Shown piece after piece: positions 51,562 through 62,270 of a stretch of 64,000 nucleotides of DNA. Source of the DNA: Atherinomorus stipes (Eukaryota > Chordata > Actinopteri > Atheriniformes > Atherinidae). Under the pieces are notes generated by a model that worked only from the letters and a program-made list of their open reading frames with translations, did not search any database and had not been told where the DNA came from. Every line of letters starts with the position of its first letter. Position 1 is the stretch's first letter. A program made the translations under genes and the position numbers. Location of the stretch: assembly GCA_023101725.1 (NCBI GenBank), contig JALJCO010003968.1:2108001-2172000 (forward strand). The letters are read 5' to 3'.

Positions 51562-51783
51562 GAAAAGTGTCTATCTGCGGCTGGCAAGACAGGGGCGTGT
51601 CGTAGAGTGGGCGTGTCGTAGTGCAACATTGCTCGACGACACGCCCACCAGGCCAATGAGAGCACGGTAAAATCTAGCCCTACCCCTGACCCTTCCCCTA
51701 AACCTAACCAGACCCACCCACTATAGGACACGCCCACTATATGACACGCCCACTGGGTTGCAAGCCGCAGATAGATACACTTG
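51562..51783. mobile_element. hAT-like MITE (about 222 bp) with 8-bp target duplication
   Basis: The element is flanked by GATAGAAT on both sides (51554-51561 and 51784-51791). Its ends are inverted: AAGTGTCTATCTGCGGCTGG on the left and, on the complement of the right end, AAGTGTATCTATCTGCGGCT. Each arm continues with repeated GGGCGTGTC units, so it can fold into a long hairpin. An 8-bp duplication is typical of hAT elements; other superfamilies with 8-9 bp sites are not excluded. No coding sequence. Confidence 0.75.
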
Positions 51784-51912
51784 GATAGAATCCCATGTTT
51801 CTTAACACGAGCATTATTGATGAACTTCTCTGTTCAGTCTTTCATCTTTTTGCATTCAAATTGTTTTAGTGTTTTTCTGAGTGCTAGTCCACTAGTATCC
51901 TAAAAAAAAATT

Positions 51913-52820
51913 GGGGTGGGACTTTGGCGTTCATAACGAGTAATTAATCATGAGAAAATGAACAGTTTGCATTAAGGCGGAACCTTTGTTATGGCTGATT
52001 TCCTGGTACAACCAATTATGCGGATGGACAGTGCAAAACTCCACAACTTGGTTGTTATATTAAGCAAAGTTTCAGACCCCTCTGATAACTTTTTTTCATA
52101 TAAAGCACCAATTGTAGGGAATAGCTGGTGTCTAAAATAAGAAGGGAAAGTGGTTTGGAGGCAGCTTTGGGTCTCCCCTGCAAAGCAGCAGCTTTTTTTT
52201 TTCCAATCGCAATATCACGGCACGAAAAACTTAAAACTGAGAGTGTCATCTTCTGCATGTCCTTTCTAAAAATTCAATCTGTAGGTTGTAGCTAGTGTCT
52301 AAAATAAGAAGTGAAATTGGTTTGGAAGCAGCTTGATGTCTCCCCTGTGAAGCAGCAGTTTTCTTTCCTGATCTCAATATCTCCGCGAGAGCACCTTAAA
52401 ACTGGGATTTTGAACACAGAAGCTAATTGTGTGCAAAATACGTTAAATGAAACATAATTTGTGCGAAGCATGAAGTTTTGGTGAGTAACTTGCATGGGCA
52501 GTTTAATAGTTAAAGTATTTAAAATGATATACTTTAAATTTAGGGCTGTTCAGTTTTGGCCAAGGATAATTTTTTCATGTCTTTTCCTACTTTCTTAAAA
52601 CGTTGAAATACAATCAAATGCATTTGGTCAGACAATAGTAGAGCTTGAGTTTAAAATTTTAATGTTTGTGGCTATTATTTGATTTGCTTGTCCTCGAAAG
52701 TCTATTCAAATAAAGAAAATGTTACTTTTGGGGTAAATTTTTATAATGCGATTAATCAAGATTAATTAATTACAAAGCCTCTAATTAATAAGATTAATTT
52801 TTAAAATCGAGTCCCACCCC
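51913..52820. mobile_element. Probable non-autonomous DNA element with GGGGTGGGACT ends
   Basis: GGGGTGGGACT (51913-51923) is exactly complementary to AGTCCCACCCC (52810-52820). Near the right end are TGCGATTAATCAAGATTAAT and GCCTCTAATTAATAAGATTA, phrases I recognise from abundant fish repeats. The interior contains a tandem duplication of about 130 bp at 52114 and 52281. No transposase is seen. Confidence 0.5.
52114..52410. repeat. Two-copy tandem duplication (167-bp period)
   Basis: 52114-52240 and 52281-52410 share GTGTCTAAAATAAGAAG, GGTTTGGA-GCAGCTT, GTCTCCCCTG-AAAGCAGCAG-like and CAATAT words with moderate divergence. It lies within the element at 51913-52820. Confidence 0.8.
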
Positions 52821-54577
52821 TAAAATTTACTGCCACAAACATTATTCCTCCTATTCTGGCACCCAAGCACTCAACTAAACGACATTTTAAAGTGGTAAAA
52901 ACACTTGAGATGGCTTGTTTTTACTGTCTTCACTGCACGCTTTCCTCTGTTTTTGTCTCCAGCTACAAGAGTGTGACTGCGATGTGGGCTGTGAAAGGGT
53001 CTATATGTTGGCATAACCATTTTTGTAAAATCACTTTTCAACATTTGTTTGTTGTTTTTATAGTATTTTTTGTTAGTTATAGTACTTAAATGGATTGTAT
53101 CACCCCGTTCTTTACATTGACATACTGACCTTGGAAATGGGGTTGTTCTTGTACACATTCTGCTGCAGGCACTCAGGTTTAATCAATTTTTTACCAATAG
53201 ATCTATTGTTAGTTTTAATCTATATTAATATAACTCACAATAAAGTAAACATAAAATTCTGTAAAGTAACTTGATAGCCACTCTTTCAAATAAATGTAGT
53301 CAAGTTAAAGGGCAAATATGACAATAAAAAAGTTGCAGTCTAAAACAATGAATTGATAGGTAATAGTTGCTATACTTCTTTTTTAAAACATTAAGGTAAC
53401 TCAAAATAAATATAATGGCCTATAAGTAATTATCATATTGTATTCTTTTACTGGCATCTGTTTTGACAAATACTGCAGAATGTAGTTAGTGAGTGCTATC
53501 CAATAATTACACATGCAAATAACTTTTATGAACATGTTTCCGTTTGATACAAGGAATTCAAACAAACACTCCCACTGCAATGAGCAAAAAGCAGTATTCA
53601 TCACTGAAATTTGTCCACTGTGTCCTTCTTGTACTTTTAACCATCCACTCCAGCTGCAACGAGCCATTAAACAAACGAAGGCCACCCTGAGATTGTTGAG
53701 ATTTAAGTATTGCATTTAAAGGAATCAGTGGCCGTCCACTGACCCAGCAAGCTTTAATTGGGATTGTGCAGGTATTGATTGTACATGGCCGGGCGAATCT
53801 TGAATTACAGCCTGATTAGCTTTTATGCAGTGCCTTGCACCAGCCATTTGAAATTGCTCAATGCCATTTAGATGATCCTAACTGAGAGGAATCGTGTTAC
53901 TTCCTGTGTAAACAGGAAACAGCATGTTTCTAAGATGAGGATGAAAACTCTCCTTGCAAATTGTAGTCTACTCTCTTGTAGAAATAATCACAAAATATGT
54001 TGCTAAGCATGTACCTTATGGGCACATAGAAGATATATTCTCCTTTTTTATTCCCACTGTTCTCATTTTATCTACATTTTATCACCCTTTCTCTTTCTTT
54101 ATTGTTTCTCAGCAAAGATTATGACCTCTGTAAGGTTTGGATGGAAACAGTCATTGGAGTGATGTAGCCCTTTTTCTCTATTATATGAGCAGTTTTATCA
54201 GAGCCCTTCAGGGGCCCAGTCTAAATGTCCATCCTCTGTACCTCCAAAAACTCCTCCCTGGATCGTCAGCTTTTACCTTGCCTGCCTATATGTGTCATTA
54301 CAAGTCGGTAATCTGGAGAGGGTAGCAGAAAAGTTCTCATCAGTGTCAGTCTGAGATATAGATATGGGCTGGGTAACAAATGGCCAAATGCACAGGCAGC
54401 AGAGCACACCATCAATAAAGCAATTTCTTGTGTCATAACAGCTACGCTTTTCCTAAAGCCAACCTTTCAAAACTTTTCCCTCTGCAAATCGCTGCAGCCC
54501 CACCATTAGAGTCCTGCCTTGTGAATTTAATGGATTCCGTACAAATAATATTCCACCATAATGGAAAAGGTTGAAGT
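52821..54577. other. Intergenic sequence upstream of hmx3
   Basis: No gene is recognised. The part at about 53640-53940 is repeat-free, with CAAGCTTTAATTGGGATTG, TTACAGCCTGATTAGC and CAGCCATTTGAAATTGC words, and resembles a conserved non-coding element. The rest is AT-rich. Confidence 0.4.
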
Positions 54578-55112
54578 CACTGAAGACAGATGAAGTCATA
54601 AACACGTATAATTGAGAATCAAAGACCGATAAATTTTAAACTGCTATCCATTTTCTCTTTTTAGATGATGATCTATGTTGGTGCGACTGCAGGAAAATGG
54701 AAGAGATTATGGGGGAAAATTATAACAATAAATTTTCTAAACATACACCTTGATTATGCTTCGATTTTTTTTTGGAAGAGTAGAGGGCGAAGGAGGGGGT
54801 TAGAAAGAAAGCTGGGATTGCTGAAAGCTTGCTGGCTAAATGGCACCATAAAATAGGTTCCCTGCTCTTTTGCCTGCAGAGCGTAGGCATGCCTGGAGGT
54901 GTGATCCCCCCGCTAAATGGGGGAAATGAATTGTGTAATTTATTGCAAACGTGCACACAGTGAGATTAGATCAGCATATCCCATCAAAGGAACAACAATC
55001 AATCAGCCTCTAGTTAACAGCTTGAAACACATAAACCAGGGCACCTAATGGCTTTCCAATTTAACAGATTGATAGACTTATCCGGTCCTAAGGGATGAAT
55101 TAAGAAAACTGG
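54578..55112. promoter_or_regulatory. Duplicated Hmx conserved element, copy B (upstream of hmx3)
   Basis: This is the second copy of the element at 39360-39915, in the same orientation and displaced by 15,200-15,222 bases along its length. Matching anchors are AAGACAGATGAAGT (54583-54596), CAATAAATTTTCTAA (54726-54740) and TAATGGCTTTCCAAT (55046-55060), followed by GATAGACT at 55071 and AATTAAGAAAA near 55099. The spacer between blocks (about 54780-54885) is purine-rich but unrelated in detail to that of copy A. Copy B lies about 9 kb upstream of the hmx3 start codon. The pairing is seen directly; enhancer activity is inferred. Confidence 0.8.
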
Positions 55113-56025
55113 GTACTTTCACACAGGCACTGGCACTTTTGACAGGACCTTTTCCCCCCTCTAGCTTACTTACTATCTATTCTTCTGAATAAAGAGACAT
55201 GGTTAACCTCAAAATCAAGAGAGAGTCCATTTTCCCTCTTCTCTCGTTTGCTTTCTGTTTAAAAAAGCATGCTGAAGCTTATTTGTTATTCAGATGAGAC
55301 GGGAGTGGAAGTGTGTCAGATGTGGAGAATGGGCTCATTTTAATGACCTGATTATCGCGGGTCATTTGGAACTGTGAAATCAAGGGAGCTATTCAAAGCC
55401 ACTTAACAATATCTAAATGTGACCCCAGCGATCCATTCAACCAAGAATGTCGTTTAAAAAGGGAGCTTGTTTATTTCATATCTTATTAACCACATAATTG
55501 ATTGATGCAAACTCAGCTGCATGAAATATTTAAGGATTATTTAGATATTTTGGGAACTTTGCTTACTCAGTGTTAAATGACAGGATATACCCTTCTGTAT
55601 GTTTGCAACTATAAAACTAGCTCAGCATGAAGACTGGAGACAGGGTAGATTGCCAACCTATTTAAACAAAAACAAGGAAAATTACTCACAAAGCTTGTCA
55701 AAACTTCTTTAATTAAAGAAATGTCTTTTGCCATTTTCTAAATGCTTAAAACTTTGCAAATTATTTGTTAGCTTTCAACAGAAATGTCTACTTCTTTCTT
55801 TCTAAAACAGAAAAAGAAAAAGAAAAACTATCAAAATTCAAAGAAAAAGCTTATAATTGCTTCTTTTTTTAAAGTTTAGGTTAGGACAATATCCTCGTAC
55901 AAGTACATTTTTCACAACGCATCAAAACTCTTAACGGTAATTAAGAAACGTTCAGCAATAAGAAAGAGGACTTTCAGAAGGCTGAGAAGTTTTCAAATTG
56001 GACAGAAAAGTCGGAAGAAATACCC
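55113..56025. other. Intergenic sequence next to duplicated element copy B
   Basis: No gene is recognised. 55290-55480 is repeat-free and enhancer-like (CATTTTAATGACCTGATTAT and GCGGGTCATTTGG words). It may be an extension of the regulatory block, though nothing like it follows copy A. Confidence 0.35.
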
Positions 56026-56226
56026 TAGATCAGGGATTTTGAACTCTAAACCTCAAACACCATTGTTGTGCAGAATTGAAATGTTTCCTTTCTTCAACAC
56101 ACGTGACTCAAATCAGGTACTTGACAACAAGTTGTTGGATCCATTTAATTTGAATCTAAGTGTTGGAGCAGGGAACCAAACCTGCAAGACAGTGGTCCTG
56201 TAGGACTGGCACTGAAGACCCCCACT
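56026..56226. repeat. Probable palindromic teleost MITE
   Basis: The halves are imperfectly complementary around the middle: TTCTTCAACACACGTGACTC and AATCAGGTACTTGA on the left, GTGTTGGAGCAGGGAACC and CAAGACAGTGGTCCTG on the right. I recognise the GGAGCAGGGAA and CACCTGA-CAAAT type phrases from a frequent fish foldback repeat. It is an old copy. Confidence 0.5.
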
Positions 56227-59034
56227 ATGTGCTTACAGATTACACGAGGCAGGTTTTAATGTCAGGCTTACATCTCCCATCCAGTTGCGATCCAGTGGAG
56301 ATGATGATGGCTAAATTGACGAATTATTAAGTTAAATATAAAGTTACATTTTGAATTTATGATCAAGTTTTTCAACAATAAAGCTTAATATAGAAAATAG
56401 TTATTATGATCATTCTGTAATTATCCATAATGTAAGTCTTAGTTGGTTCACTGTCCATTAAATGCTCATAATCAACATTACCATTCATATTTGTTCGTTT
56501 GTTTATTCTTTCTAAAACTTGTTCCGGTTCATATAAAGCAATGTTAACTGTATCAACAAAGTTAACCAGACTTCCTCAATGAGGTTTAAGTTTCATTCAT
56601 ATTGTTGTTGTTGTTTTTGTGAGCCTATTTACATGACAATGAATGAATGAATGATAATAAAGCATAAGTGTTTATAAATGCATCTATATTCATCTATATT
56701 TCCAACAAAACTCATCTTATTTACATATTCTCTTTTTCTTATGTCTAATGATGGAATGTGTCAAAATTTGTATCTGAAATTGTTTTAAGCATTTGAAGAC
56801 TGTCTCTTTGCTATGAACAAAATCATGACTTTATAACAATGGTGTTGTTTCAAATATCACCATTTGAGTAACTTAAAGACGATGCACAGTGGGTTTTTAG
56901 CTATATGCATGTTCAACAATCTGTCACAGAGAAAGTTTGAAGCTGTAGATTGTATTGTTTCACACAGTCTACAGTGTTACAGCGTAAGACATGCTTCAAT
57001 CAATAAATCCAGTTCCCTATCATACAAGTAGGTGATACTGTATGTTGGGACAAGGATAGTGGAGCAATTTAACAGCCCATTCTCATAGTTGATGGTAAAA
57101 TAGTGAAAAAAGCAGAAAACTTCTCTTTTTTTTGTAGTGCCAGCAGTGTGTCAAACCTTGAAAACATGGACTTCATAGATTCACATTAAAATTAGAGTTG
57201 TTCTCTTTATCTTAGAACATAAAACTAAAATTGAAAATCAGTCTGACTCTGGAGACAGTCTTACATTTCTAGCTACTACCGATTTTTTTCTCATACACAC
57301 TGAAAGGAAGTAAAAGACGAGTTATTTTGCATTGGTTGTAATCTGCAAGTTCAATAATAAATGTCATCAAATCTTTCAGCGTTTCTTTACCTTTTACTAT
57401 TTGTGTATATTTTTATGTGAAAAGTAAAGCATTGAGCATTCACCAATGACAAGTACAAGTGACTTACAACTCAAGTCAAGATTTCTGCCTCTTATTTGTG
57501 AAGACACAATCAAAAAGGTTAAGCTGTTCTACCTATTAAAGAGGTTTGGCTACTAACCCAAAGCCTTGACCCAGGGAACTTGTGTAATGGACACTCAGTC
57601 TCACCATATTATCTTGTCCCCTTCCACAGAGACAGCTGATCTTTCTGTGTCACTGCATAATTGAGGAGCTGTTGGTTTCAAGGATGTGATCCTGAGAGGG
57701 ATGTGAAAGTGTTACCCTAGAGCCCCACAAGTATATCAGACTTGAGTGAGCCCAGAACCACAGACATGGTGCATGCACAGGCAAGAGATGGCTGACAATC
57801 ACCACACAACTTTAATCTGCTTCCAGCTCTCTGGTCCAAACATGTAGATATAACTGATGTACACAATTTATCCTAATGTGTCAGAACTCCATGTTTAAGA
57901 CTCGCCAGATCTTCTCATCAGTAATACAAACGTGCAACACTGGAGTCAATTTCCTTTCACATCAGGCACTTCAGAAAATGGATTGAGATTCAGCTCATGG
58001 GTTAAGAATGAGCTGAAATTGATTACTGATGGATCAATAAATCGGGTAATGAATAGGACCCCATTACTAACCAATCAAATCTAATAGCACTTTAACTGCC
58101 TCTTTGTTTCTGCTCTTCTATCAGCTTTGTTGGAAACCAGCAGCTATTTGACACATGGCAGGATCAATGTTCCAAAACTAAAGAGGACAATAGAGGAAAC
58201 AGGTAAACACAAAACAGGAACAAAACTGTCAAACTCAACAAGAATCTAATTTTCCAGGTCGAAGACCAAAGAATGTGTTTTCCTACTTGACACTGATATC
58301 CTCCCCTGTGAACACAACTTCACTGGCACTCTAATTTTATCCGTGAGAGGAGTAAGGAGCACATGATCACAAGTATGTCTAAACATGATTGTCCCCTGCT
58401 CCTCCCTGCCCATGATGGACAGTAATGGGTGTTTGTTTACACTCTTATCTCCCTCTCTTGTGTCACAGAGTGGTAAAGAGTGCTATTATTGTCAACTGAT
58501 TAGCATGACTCTTCCTAGAAGGAAATATGAGCAAAAAGTAACTGTGAGATAAAAACTTCTGATTATGGGGCAAGCGCTCTTATATGATACATACAACACT
58601 AACTTTGCAACAGCATGAGGAAATCTCCTCCTTCTTTGAAAATAACAAGCCCAGATTTTATATCCTCAGCATCAGTGATCACCTCCACTGATGCCTCTTT
58701 AAATGAAGGTCATTGTCAATGAAGGCAAATTCCTGAAACATGTTCCACTATCTGTGAAACACCAGCGGAATGGAAGGTGCTATAGTAACATGTTCAACTA
58801 AATACAGGGATTAGCAAAGAATGGACAAAATGTGACATATTTTGGATCTGTGAGTGAATGATATAAAAAACTGATTTTATATTGTAGAAGTAGAAAAGTA
58901 GAAAATAATAGAAAATCACTGAAGTAAAATAATTAATGCTTTTACATGTGTTACTTCAGCTTAATTAGAGTTAGGAATCTCTGCATGGCTCATGAAATGA
59001 CTCTCCTGTTAGTAATTCATTGCTTTTAAAAATG
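56227..59034. other. Intergenic sequence, no gene recognised
   Basis: AT-rich unique sequence with only very short open frames. No repeat ends, RNA genes or clear regulatory clusters were noticed. Confidence 0.45.
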
Positions 59035-60264
59035 TACACTATATTCCCAAAAGCATTTGCTCACCTGCCTTGACTCACATATAAACTTAAGTGACATCCC
59101 ACTCCTAATACATAGGGTTCAATATGACGTTGGTCCACCCTTTGCAGCTAGAACACCTCTTCTAAAAAAGGCTGTCAACAAGGTTTAGGAGTGTGTTTTG
59201 GGGAATTTTTGACCATTCTTCTAGAAGTCCAATTGTGAGGTCACACACTGATGTTGGACAAGAAGGCCTGGCTCTCAGTCTCTGCTCTAATTCATCCCAA
59301 AGATGTTCTATCGGGTTAAGGTCAGGTCTCTGTGCAGGCCAGTCAAGTTCCTCCACACCAGACTCTGCCATCCATGTCTTTATGGGCCTGATTTATGCAC
59401 CTCATGTTGGAAGAGGAAGGGGCCAGCTCCAAACTGTTCCCACAAAGTTGGGAGCATGGAATTGTCCAAAATGTCTTGGTATGCTGAAGCATTCAGAGCT
59501 CCTTTCCCTGGAACTAAGGGGCCAAGCCCGGCTCCTGAGAAAGAACCCCACACCATAATCCTCCCTCCACCAAACTTTACACTCAGTACAATGCAGTCAG
59601 ACAAGTACCGTTGTCCTGGCAACCGCCAAACCCAGACTTCTCCATCAGATTGCCAGATAGAGAAGCGTGATTCGTCACTCCAGAGAACGCCTCCACTGCT
59701 CTTGAGTCCAGTGGTGCTGTGCTTTACACCACTGCATTCAACGCTTTGCATTGCTCATGGTGATGTATGGATGGATGCAGCTGCTCGACCATGGAAACCC
59801 TTTCCATGAAGCTCTCTGCACACTGTTCTTGAGCTGATCTGAAGGCCACATGAGGTTTGGAGGTCTGTAGTGATTGACTCTGCAGAAGGTTGATGACCTC
59901 TTTGCACTATGCGCTTCAGCATCTGCTGACCCCGCTCCATCAGTTTATGTGGCCTACCACTTCATGGCTGAGTTGCTGTCGTTCCCAAACAGTTCCATTT
60001 TCTTATAATACAGCTGACAGTTGACTGTGGAATATTTAGTAGTGAGGAAATTTCATGACTGGATTTGTTGCACAAGTAGCATCCTGTCATAGTTCCATGC
60101 TGGAATTCACTGAGCTCCTGAGAGCGACCCATTCTTTCACTGTTTGTAAAAACAGTCTGAATGCATAGGAGCTTCAGTTTATACACCTGTGGCCATGGAA
60201 GTGATTGGAACACCTGATTCCCATAATTTGGATGGGTGAGAAATACTTTTGGCAATATAGTGTA
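59035..60264 (-). mobile_element. Tc1-like DNA transposon (1230 bp, inactivated)
   Basis: The ends are inverted: TACACTATATTCCCAAAAGC at the left and, complementing the right end, TACACTATATTGCCAAAAGT, with TA at both outer borders, as for Tc1/mariner insertion. The sequence between reads as a damaged Tc1-like transposase on the minus strand. Length and structure fit a near-full element. Extended similarity between the ends stops after about 35 bases. Confidence 0.9.
59162..60132 (-). pseudogene. Tc1-like transposase pseudogene
   Basis: Reading the minus strand from ATG at 60132: MGRSQELSEFQ, a helix-turn-helix part (HEISSLLNIPQSTVSCIIRKW), a second DNA-binding part (ISSRTVCRELHGKGFHGR), then the DDE catalytic domain. 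The first Asp lies in [11 protein letters not shown] and the Glu in DWPAQRPDLNPIEHLWDELE. In-frame TGA stops occur near 59961 and 59757. The region around 59375-59395 that should carry the second catalytic Asp (normally FQ-D-N/CAP) is shortened to FQHEVHK and followed by a frameshift. A T run near 59165 ends the frame early. The enzyme is dead; its assignment to the family is firm. Confidence 0.9.
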
Positions 60265-62270
60265 TCTCACCTTCTTGCATCTTTCGAAAATTAGCTTAAT
60301 TTTTTGTGATTAATACAGTACAACTCAAATTATTTTCAATTCCCTTTTTTACTTTTACTCTGCTTTGAAACCCAATTTTTCTTTTTGTACCAGTGACTGA
60401 GTGATCTTAATCAGTGCTCTATGTATTCTACAGTATGTTACATAAGAATCTGCCACCACACAAATCCACATTTCCCATGGAATAGCTTATCACAGACTCA
60501 TTTGTTTGGACTTTAGGTTAGTTAAAGTGCACTTAAGAGTAGAGCTGTGCTACCCAGGAATTATATTTTTCATTTATCCAGTCCACATCTCCAACCATTC
60601 GTCAGTCCTACAAGTAGTGACAGCTATTGAATGGTATATAGCGCATGCAGCAATAGTTAAATCTACCGTGGGTGATCTGACCAATTCATTTTTGATTGTA
60701 TAGAGTCATATAGCCAAACTCATCTTTATTCCTATGTTGGTTAGAACCCCCACTACCACAACCACTGATGCATGGTCACCATAGGAACTCCAGGTTATGT
60801 AGTCTATGCTGCAGATCATCCTGCTCCACCAGGATGATCTGCCATTGCATGGCACTGATATAAATGCTTTTATAATGGACCAACTGATTAAAGTGGTGTC
60901 AATTTCTTATGGCTTTTCAACACAATAACCTCTCCTTCACATATTTGTATGAACTGCATGTTTCAAATAAGTTTGCAAGTAGTCATAACAGTTATGCATC
61001 TTTAACTCACTTTGATGTAAATCCAAGACTTTTTCAAAGACGAGGAATGGGATCTGTAGTGTACAAAAATAAAATATATATATATATATATATAATTTTA
61101 TCTCATTTGTACCTTGAGTTTTATCAAATACTGTCTAAACATAAAATTAAACAAAAGACATTTGACAGTTCATTTTTTTCCTTAACATTAAGTAAAAATT
61201 GGATACATGAGAGACTAACATCAATCCCTAATGGACCCCTTGAAATTGCTCTTTTATTACATCGAGTATTCACACTAACCCGCAACAACTCTATCTTCCT
61301 CAGATCTTAACGCACCCTTACAGTCCTCAGGGCACCCAGGAAAATTAACCATTTAATAGCAATAAATAGAGTCTGACTCAGGGGAACTTCAGATTACTCT
61401 TTTTCAGACACACAAACAAACACACACACTTACTCAAAATAAAGAGTAACCACATACAGCTGCTTTAACAAGAAACATTTCTCCAAGTGTTTATGACCAA
61501 GGTAGCACCCAGTGCCTGACTATAATTATTTTTGGTTTTACATAAACTGTGATACTATTCAGTCCTTTTGACTGACTTCTTTTGACTTTTTTATAATGAC
61601 AACATTATACATAAAACAAATTCAGAATACAAAAAGACTAAAAAAAGAGAAATTTATACCAATTAAATGAAAGATACTGGCACAAGATATTTACTTAAGT
61701 ATACATCTATGAGACAGATTTAGTTAATTATACAATAAAATTTTACATGAAAGCAGGATTTTATAAAATAGCCATTGTTGTAGATTAAGATAAATAAACA
61801 TAAATGGCTTGATTACAGTATATGTCCTTATTAAATATTAAAAGAATTGTTCTATGTCACAACACTAAATCACAATTAAAACAGAAAAAAGACACAGGAA
61901 TTTATGCATATTTAGTACAATTAGTTAAATCTGGAGATTTTCTTGTAATCAGGTATTTTATTGTTACAGTATTTAAACAGCTTTAACCAAATTTTACCAC
62001 ACAGAATTTGACCATTTACTGACAACTGTGCAATTCTAGGCTTTTGGTCAGGCATATTTATCTTGCTTGTCAATAACATTTCCATTAATATTTTTTCACT
62101 TGGTCTCCCTTTTTTCTCTTTTGATATTGTGCATAATGTCACATAGTTTTGAATCAGTCAAAATGGAACATTGATTATGTGTAAAAACATGAGGGCACAT
62201 TTAAACTGATATTGTGTACACCACGACAGAAAAGGGCTGCCTACCTGTGCACATGCAGGAAAAGGGGGCA
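60265..62270. other. Intergenic sequence, no gene recognised
   Basis: AT-rich. It contains a perfect 13-bp inverted repeat at 60811-60842 and a TA run at 61073-61094. Open frames at 60909-61310 (plus) and 61921-62142 (minus) are lysine/isoleucine-rich and match no family I know. They could be relics of a retroelement, but I cannot support that. Confidence 0.4.

Noticed and set aside
60909..62142. Lys/Ile-rich frames possibly from a retroelement
   Set aside because: No reverse transcriptase, nuclease or gag motif could be seen.
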